Below are positions 41,285-46,858 of a DNA stretch of 46,858 bases, in pieces. The position numbers and the translations under genes were made by a program. This DNA is from Polyangiaceae bacterium (GTDB lineage Bacteria; Myxococcota_A; Polyangia; Polyangiales; Polyangiaceae), in contig JALHPN010000042.1 of the NCBI GenBank assembly GCA_022842465.1, positions 1 to 46,858 on the forward strand, written 5' to 3'. The notes below the pieces were generated by a model that had not been told where the DNA came from, did no database searches, and saw only the letters and a program-made list of their open reading frames with translations. The number at the start of each line of letters is the position of its first letter. The first letter of the stretch is position 1.

Positions 41285-44200
41285 TCAGACCACCGGGAGG
41301 CCGCCCGTCAGCGAGAATCGCTGCGAGGTGGGCGCAGGGAGGTGCCACCGCGCGTCCGCGTACTCCGGGCGAACGGCGAGTCGGAAGAGGTCCGCGAGCG
41401 ACGGGAGCGCGTTGCAGAGCCGCGAGAGGTCGGCCGGCGTCGCGAGCTCGCGCGCGTCACGCCCCGGGAGCTCGGCGAGGAGCGCGCGCGCGGCGTGTCC
41501 GAAATCGCCGGAGAGGAACATCCCGACGCGGCGTCCGCTCTGCTTCGCGCGCTCGAGCACGAGCTCGAAGGGCTCGGCGGCGCACTTCTCGAGGCGCTCG
41601 CCGATCCTGCGCTGCGCACGGGGCGTGAGCGTCTGCCAGAGACGGTCGGCGACCGAGGCGCTCAGCTTGTCGAACGGCTTCGCCACGGCGGCAGGACCGA
41701 AGGCGCTGACGAGCACACGCCAGAGGAGCGCGCCGTCCTCGTCGGGCAGCCCGATGGGAAGCGCGTTCTCCGGCAGAACCGCGGCGAGCGCCTTGCCGAA
41801 GACCCACTTCAGCTCCGTCTCGTCCTTCGGCTCCCCCGTCAGGACCGCGGACGGCGACTCGAGGAAGGCGACGCCGTAGGAGAGCGGGTCTTTCGTCTTC
41901 TTGTGGAAGAGCGCGAAGCGTGGCGTGTCGAGGAGGCGGAGCGCCATCTCGTAGAGACGCGAGACCGAGGACGCGGGGCCGGGCTGGACGCGCTCGAGAC
42001 CGCTCGTCCCATACGTCGCGAGCGGCTTCACGAACTGGCTCTTCGCGCCCTCCCACACGCACGCGAAGACCTCGCCGGCAGGCTCCTGCGAGTGGCGCGC
42101 GAGCATGCCCATCATCCCCGGGGAAGGAGACTGCGCCGCGAGCGGCGGGGGCGGGAGCGGCCCCTGCTCGGCGTCGAAGATGCGGAGGACGTGCTCGATC
42201 GCATGCACGTAGCTGGAGTTCTGGTCCGCGCGGGCGGCGTCCCGGAGCCGTCCGAGACGCACGACGTCGCCGGGCGCGAGCTCCACGGCGTGTCGGCGCA
42301 CCTTCACGAGCGCGGGCGAGCGCTGGCGGTCGCCCTGGAGCATGTCGTCGAGGAGATCGGCAGCCGCGAGCGACCCCGCGCGCATCGCGCCCGACAGGAG
42401 TCCCTCGGCCTGTTCGCGATCTCCCCGCGCGAGCGCCGCGCGCGCTGCCTCGACGTCGCGGAGGACGGAGGCCGTCGGCGGCGACGAGGGGCGGAGCATC
42501 GCGACGAGCGGTGGCGCAGGGGTGGCGTCGAGCGGAGGGGCCGAGGAGCGACGCGGAGCCGGAGGAAGGGACAGCGGCACCGGAGGAGGCGCAGACGAAT
42601 GGATGGGAGCGGGAGGCACCGACGGCCGCGCCTCTGCCGCCGAGGCCGCGCCGAGATCGAGGGAGAGCGGCGGCGGGCGGCTCGGGACGAGCGGCGGCGC
42701 CGAGCGCCGCACGGGGGCAGCCGTCTCAGCCGCCTGGGCCTGCGGGGCCGCGTCATCGAGATCCGACGGGGGCGGAGGCACATCGACTGGCGCGCTCGAC
42801 GGCGGCCGCGTCCGGAAGCCGCCGAGCTCGGCGCGGAGACGCATCGCGCGCTCCGGCGAGGCCGCAGAGACAGCCTCCCGGAGCGTGCGGTCCGCCTCGA
42901 TCCTGTCCGCGGGATTCGTCGACTCGAAGAGCGCCCGCGCGAGCTCCGCGAGAACGTCGGCGCGAGCGTCGCCCTCGAGCGCAGGGAGGATCGACCGGAG
43001 CAGCTCGCGCATGCTTCCGACATCGCCCTTCGTGCGCGCCGCCGCGGCCTGCCGCCGGAGCGCCTCGACGCGCGTCTCCGGATCGAGCGCGGCCTCCTCC
43101 AGCAGCCTCGCCTCCACGTCCGGGCGCCCTGCACGGACGGCGGCGTCGGACGCCGCGAGCGCGACGCGACCGACCCGTCGGAGGCCCAGGAGGTTTCCTT
43201 CGAGGGCCTGGACGTAGAAGCGGATCGCCGGCTCCCACGTCCCCTTCGCGGCGGCGCGCTCCGCGAGGCCGAGCGCGATGAGCGGCTGGGCCCCGACCTC
43301 GCCGAGCGCGTCGCGGAGCACCGGCTCGCCGGAGCCCCGCACGAGGACGTCGCGAGCCTCGGCGAGGAGGAAGGTGCCGAGGGCGACGTCCTCCGGCGCG
43401 AGCCCCGAGCGCGTCGCGCCGAGGACGATCGGAGCGAGCGCGGACACGGTGACACCCGCATCCTCCGCGCCTCCGGCCCCTCGGATCCGATACTCCAGAC
43501 CCCGCGCGAAGAGCTGCGTCGAGGGGACGTCGGGTGCGAGCCGCGCCGCATCACGCGCTCGCCGGAGCGACGCCTCGGTGTCGCCTGCACGGGCGGCGGC
43601 CTGCGCGGCCTCGACGAGCATCTCGCTCCGCGTCCTCGCGTCGTCTGGTGACAGCCGCGAGAGCGCCTCGAGCGCCTCGCCGAGCTCGGTCGGATCGCCC
43701 GCGGCGCGGGCGACCTCGATGCGGAGCTCGAGGAGGCTCACCGAGCTCGGGCTCTCGGCGACGAGCTCGCGCACGACCTCGCGCGCGCGCTCGACCTCCG
43801 ACGCCTGGAGGAGCGCCCGCGCGCGACGGACCGACGCCCCCCGTCGCTCGGAAGGGGCTCCTGTCCGCGCGAGCTCCTCGAGCACGGGGAGCGCGCGGCT
43901 CGGCTGGCCGAGACGCTCGTAGAGGTCCGCCAGCCAGCGCAGCGCGCTCGCGTGACCAGGCGTATCGACGAGCACGCGCTCGAGCTCGGCGACCGCGTCG
44001 TCGAGGCGCGTGAGGCGCTGCTCGAGGATGGCTGCCCGACGAAGCCGCACCGCGCGGAGCGCCTCCGCCGCTGCGCCCTGCCCCGCGAGCCGCGTGATGC
44101 GATCGGCGAGGTGGTCGGCGAGCCGCGCGTAGTCCGATCGCGCGACGAGCAAGGCCTCGATCGCGACGTCGGGCTCGTCGTCGGACGGGTCGGACTGCCA

Positions 44201-46858
44201 GACCTCGCGCCAGGCGGTCTCGGCGGGCCCGAGCGCACCACGGGCGCCCTCGGCGCGGGCGACGCGCTTCTGGGCCTCGCGCCGCTCGCCTCCGCCGACA
44301 TGCTCGACCTGGCCGCGCAGCGCCTCGAGCCGCAGATCTTCGCGCTCCGCAGACTCGGCCGTCCGCTCGACGCACGCCCACCGCTCGGCGCTCCCGGCGA
44401 GCCGCGCCGACTCGACATACGCGAGCACCGCTCCGTCGGGGTCGCCCTTCGCCTCCTTCGCGCGGCCGAGCTCCTCCCACCTTGCGGCGCGCTCCGCTTC
44501 CGGCACGGCCTCGCTCGCCACGGCGAGCTCGACGGCCTCCTCGACGCGCCCGGCCGCTCCGAGCGCAGAGGAGAGCTCGCGATCGACGGACGACCGCTCG
44601 CCTTCGGGCGCGAGATCGCGCGCTCGGGAGAGCGCCGCGGCCGCGACCTCGTGCTCACCACGCGCGCGCGCGCGCTCCGCGTGCCGCCGGAGCGCCTCGA
44701 AGCGGCGCTCGCGGTCCGCCTTCCGCGCGAAGCGCTCCGCGAGGGCATGGTCCTCGAACGTCCGGAGAGCCTCGTCGGCCTCGGCCACCGCGTCGTCGTC
44801 GTCGCCGTCCTTCTCGACGGCCATGACGAGCGCCTTCGCAGCGCGCGCGCCGTCGCCGAGCGCGAGCGCGACGGCGCCGACGAGGCGGAGCAGCGCCACG
44901 CCGACGTTCGCGTAGGGCTGCTCGATCGTCCGGAATGCGACGTCGAGGAGCGCCTGGCCTCTCCCGTCGGGCGCGCGCGCGAGCGCCGCCGCGGACGGAA
45001 CGAGGCGCGCGTACTCGTCGACGTCCGCGTCCGTACCCATCGCTCGCTCGAGCGACGCGATCGCCCACGACGCGTCGCCGAAGAGGTCGAGCGCCATCCG
45101 CCCGAAGAGGATCGCGATGCGCGCGCCGTCGGGGCCTTCGAGCTCCTTCGCGAGCGCGTCGCTCGCGCGCGCGAGCCTCACCGCGAGGGCCTCGGCGTCC
45201 TCGGGCGCGAAGCCGAGGAGCTCGCGCGCCGACGTCTCGAGCATGCCCATGGTCACCGGCGACGGAACGAGGACCGCTGCGCGGAGGAGGAGGTCGACGC
45301 GCTGGCGGATGCCCTCGAGATCGCGGCCTGCGATCTCGGCGGCGCGCAGCAACCAGGCGGCGCGGAGGTGGCTCGACTTCGACAGCTCTGCGACGTGCTC
45401 GACGGTACGCACCGCGATCGACCGGCGCTGCGCCTGATCCGACGTACGTCGGAGCAGCTCGAGGGTGGACCCCTCGGAGGGGACCGCGATGAAGGCTTGC
45501 GCGGCGTGCTTGAGCGCGAGCATCGCGACGCCCCCGTCCGCGAAGTACCGCGCCGCGCGGTGGTGCGCTGCGCGCCGGCCGAATCGCCCGAGCGCGCGCC
45601 GCGCGACGTGGTCGTAGAGCGGAGACATCTCGTGGGCTCGCCCGACGACGCGGGAGGCGCGCTCCGCGAGCTCGAGGGCCTCGGCGTGACCCGCGTGCTT
45701 CTCGAGCGCCGTCCGGGCGAGCGACAGCGCGCGAACGGGCTCGTCCGCCTCGAGGGCGGCGCGGGCCGCCTCCGTCGCGATGAGCGCGCAGCGGGGTCGG
45801 TCGGTCTCGCGCTCGGCGAGGTCGGCGAGCACGGACGCCGCGTACCCCGCGTCCGCCATCTCGACGAGATCCTTCCGGAGCGTCGCGTAGCCTCGCGCCG
45901 AGTCGAGCTGCGCGGCGCGCATCCACGACTGCACGGCGCGAGCGCGATCGTCGGCGAGGTCCCAGAACGCCGCCCCCAGATCACGGAAGACGGCGATCGC
46001 GTCGTCGGTCCGGCCCTGATCGAGGGCGAGCTCCGCCGAGACCTCGAGCAGCGACAGCTCGGCGTCGGGCTCGAGCTTCGCGGGGTCGAGCGTGGCGAGC
46101 CGCGCTTCGATGCGCGTGAGGTCGACGCCTTCACGCGCTGCTCGCACGTACGCCGAGAGCTCGCGACTCGTGTCGCCGAGCGTCGCGTAGAGGGCCCCGA
46201 GCTCGAACATCCCATCGGCGCGCGCGGCCGCCGGCGCGCCCGCTGCGAGCCATCGCTCGAGGAGGAGCGCCTGCAGCGCGTGGTCCCCCGCCTTCCGCGC
46301 AGCCTCGGTGACGGCATCCCGGAGCGCGGAGCTCCGCGGACCGAGCACGTCGAGCGCGCGTCTCGCGGCCTCACACGCACGCTCGGCATCGTGCTCGGCG
46401 ATCGCGCGAAGGCCCGAGCCGATGCGCTCCGCCATCACCTTGGACGGCTCCGGCTGCGGGAGGAGCCAGTCGAGCGCGAGGGCCGCCGCGTCGAGGTCCC
46501 CGAGGCGGATCGCGCGCGCCACGAGAGCCTCGACGGCCGTCCCGAAGCCTGGACGGAGCGTGACGGAGCGCTTCGCCCAGGCGATCGCCGCGTCCTTGTC
46601 GCCGGACGCCTCGAGAACGTCGGCGAGGCGCGCGCAGAGCTTCGAGGTGGCGTAGCCCGTCTCGATCGCGTGCTCGATCGCCGACGCGGCCACGCGACCC
46701 GCCGACGTCGGGACGAGCGCCGCGAGCGTCGCGGCGGTGCGCGGGTCGTCCGGATCCGCGCGCGAGGCGAGCTCGGCGGCTCGCCTCGCCGCCTTCTCGT
46801 CCCCTTCCCTCGCGAGCGCGTCGGCCGCGCTCGTCCCGAGCGCGGCTGCCGCCGGCGG
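41285..46858 (-). CDS. Giant TPR-repeat protein, start outside window
   Basis: The frame is open to the window edge, so at least 1857 residues are seen and the N-terminus is missing. An internal GTG at 46693 is not the likely start, because TPR-like sequence ([26 protein letters not shown]) continues upstream of it. About 1300 residues are tandem TPR-like helical pairs (for example [35 protein letters not shown]). Next comes a Pro/Ser/Ala-rich linker of about 130 residues, encoded near 42450-42800. A C-terminal part of about 480 residues (from [22 protein letters not shown]) belongs to no family I recognise. No enzyme motif is visible. It is the first gene seen of a minus-strand operon with two lipoproteins and a TerB-like protein. 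Confidence 0.85.
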   Translation of the reverse strand, partial: PPAAAALGTSAADALAREGDEKAARRAAELASRADPDDPRTAATLAALVPTSAGRVAASAIEHAIETGYATSKLCARLADVLEASGDKDAAIAWAKRSVTLRPGFGTAVEALVARAIRLGDLDAAALALDWLLPQPEPSKVMAERIGSGLRAIAEHDAERACEAARRALDVLGPRSSALRDAVTEAARKAGDHALQALLLERWLAAGAPAAARADGMFELGALYATLGDTSRELSAYVRAAREGVDLTRIEARLATLDPAKLEPDAELSLLEVSAELALDQGRTDDAIAVFRDLGAAFWDLADDRARAVQSWMRAAQLDSARGYATLRKDLVEMADAGYAASVLADLAERETDRPRCALIATEAARAALEADEPVRALSLARTALEKHAGHAEALELAERASRVVGRAHEMSPLYDHVARRALGRFGRRAAHHRAARYFADGGVAMLALKHAAQAFIAVPSEGSTLELLRRTSDQAQRRSIAVRTVEHVAELSKSSHLRAAWLLRAAEIAGRDLEGIRQRVDLLLRAAVLVPSPVTMGMLETSARELLGFAPEDAEALAVRLARASDALAKELEGPDGARIAILFGRMALDLFGDASWAIASLERAMGTDADVDEYARLVPSAAALARAPDGRGQALLDVAFRTIEQPYANVGVALLRLVGAVALALGDGARAAKALVMAVEKDGDDDDAVAEADEALRTFEDHALAERFARKADRERRFEALRRHAERARARGEHEVAAAALSRARDLAPEGERSSVDRELSSALGAAGRVEEAVELAVASEAVPEAERAARWEELGRAKEAKGDPDGAVLAYVESARLAGSAERWACVERTAESAEREDLRLEALRGQVEHVGGGERREAQKRVARAEGARGALGPAETAWREVWQSDPSDDEPDVAIEALLVARSDYARLADHLADRITRLAGQGAAAEALRAVRLRRAAILEQRLTRLDDAVAELERVLVDTPGHASALRWLADLYERLGQPSRALPVLEELARTGAPSERRGASVRRARALLQASEVERAREVVRELVAESPSSVSLLELRIEVARAAGDPTELGEALEALSRLSPDDARTRSEMLVEAAQAAARAGDTEASLRRARDAARLAPDVPSTQLFARGLEYRIRGAGGAEDAGVTVSALAPIVLGATRSGLAPEDVALGTFLLAEARDVLVRGSGEPVLRDALGEVGAQPLIALGLAERAAAKGTWEPAIRFYVQALEGNLLGLRRVGRVALAASDAAVRAGRPDVEARLLEEAALDPETRVEALRRQAAAARTKGDVGSMRELLRSILPALEGDARADVLAELARALFESTNPADRIEADRTLREAVSAASPERAMRLRAELGGFRTRPPSSAPVDVPPPPSDLDDAAPQAQAAETAAPVRRSAPPLVPSRPPPLSLDLGAASAAEARPSVPPAPIHSSAPPPVPLSLPPAPRRSSAPPLDATPAPPLVAMLRPSSPPTASVLRDVEAARAALARGDREQAEGLLSGAMRAGSLAAADLLDDMLQGDRQRSPALVKVRRHAVELAPGDVVRLGRLRDAARADQNSSYVHAIEHVLRIFDAEQGPLPPPPLAAQSPSPGMMGMLARHSQEPAGEVFACVWEGAKSQFVKPLATYGTSGLERVQPGPASSVSRLYEMALRLLDTPRFALFHKKTKDPLSYGVAFLESPSAVLTGEPKDETELKWVFGKALAAVLPENALPIGLPDEDGALLWRVLVSAFGPAAVAKPFDKLSASVADRLWQTLTPRAQRRIGERLEKCAAEPFELVLERAKQSGRRVGMFLSGDFGHAARALLAELPGRDARELATPADLSRLCNALPSLADLFRLAVRPEYADARWHLPAPTSQRFSLTGGLPVV

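Overview
The window is about 47 kb of very GC-rich DNA with long, tightly packed genes and strong third-position GC bias. It holds 30 supportable protein genes, two cut by the window edges. I see no tRNA, rRNA, CRISPR array, phage gene or transposase. Three complete Ser/Thr kinases, two hybrid histidine kinases, one of them a giant soluble poly-HAMP protein, several lipoproteins of unknown function and large TPR proteins together suggest a myxobacterium, probably of the Polyangiales. That placement is inference.

Layout. (1) 1-377 is the tail of a HEAT-like repeat protein. (2) 389-14185, all on the minus strand, is a signalling block: a USP-like protein, a NhaR-like LysR regulator, an orphan receiver protein, the poly-HAMP hybrid kinase, a REC-GAF-PAS hybrid kinase and a large protein with a C-terminal Ser/Thr kinase. 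(3) 14259-17642, plus strand, carries a YbiT-type ABC-F ATPase, a small membrane protein and a protein with the DGA and RHR motifs of diadenylate (c-di-AMP) cyclases. (4) 17643-18243 has no gene and holds two inverted copies of a roughly 222-bp element whose terminal inverted repeats co-vary. (5) 18244-20919, minus strand, is a GH63/MGH1-like glucosidase. (6) 21007-25856, plus strand, carries a small GMC-associated protein, a winged-helix regulator, two small DUF5985-like membrane proteins, a GMC oxidoreductase and a Ser/Thr kinase with a cyclic-nucleotide-binding domain. (7) 25851-30467, minus strand, carries enolase and a pair of PilT-like proteins with degenerate ATPase motifs. (8) 30576-32385 holds three small secreted or membrane proteins. 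(9) 32518-35915, minus strand, is a DinG-type helicase overlapping a Ser/Thr kinase. (10) 36006-38249, plus strand, is a TPR protein. (11) 46858-38292, minus strand, is an apparent operon: a giant TPR protein, two lipoproteins and a TerB-like protein.

How it fits together. The region is dominated by signal transduction, with housekeeping genes (eno, ybiT-like, dinG-like) between. Stop/start overlaps (ATGA, GTGA, TGATG) show translational coupling in several pairs: DUF5985/DUF5985, GMC/kinase, PilT-like/PilT-like, helicase/kinase and lipoprotein/lipoprotein. The strongest leads for something undescribed are the inverted element pair, the putative c-di-AMP synthase behind an ABC-F gene, the paired PilT-like pseudo-ATPases, and a DinG helicase in which one of four expected Fe-S cysteines is arginine.
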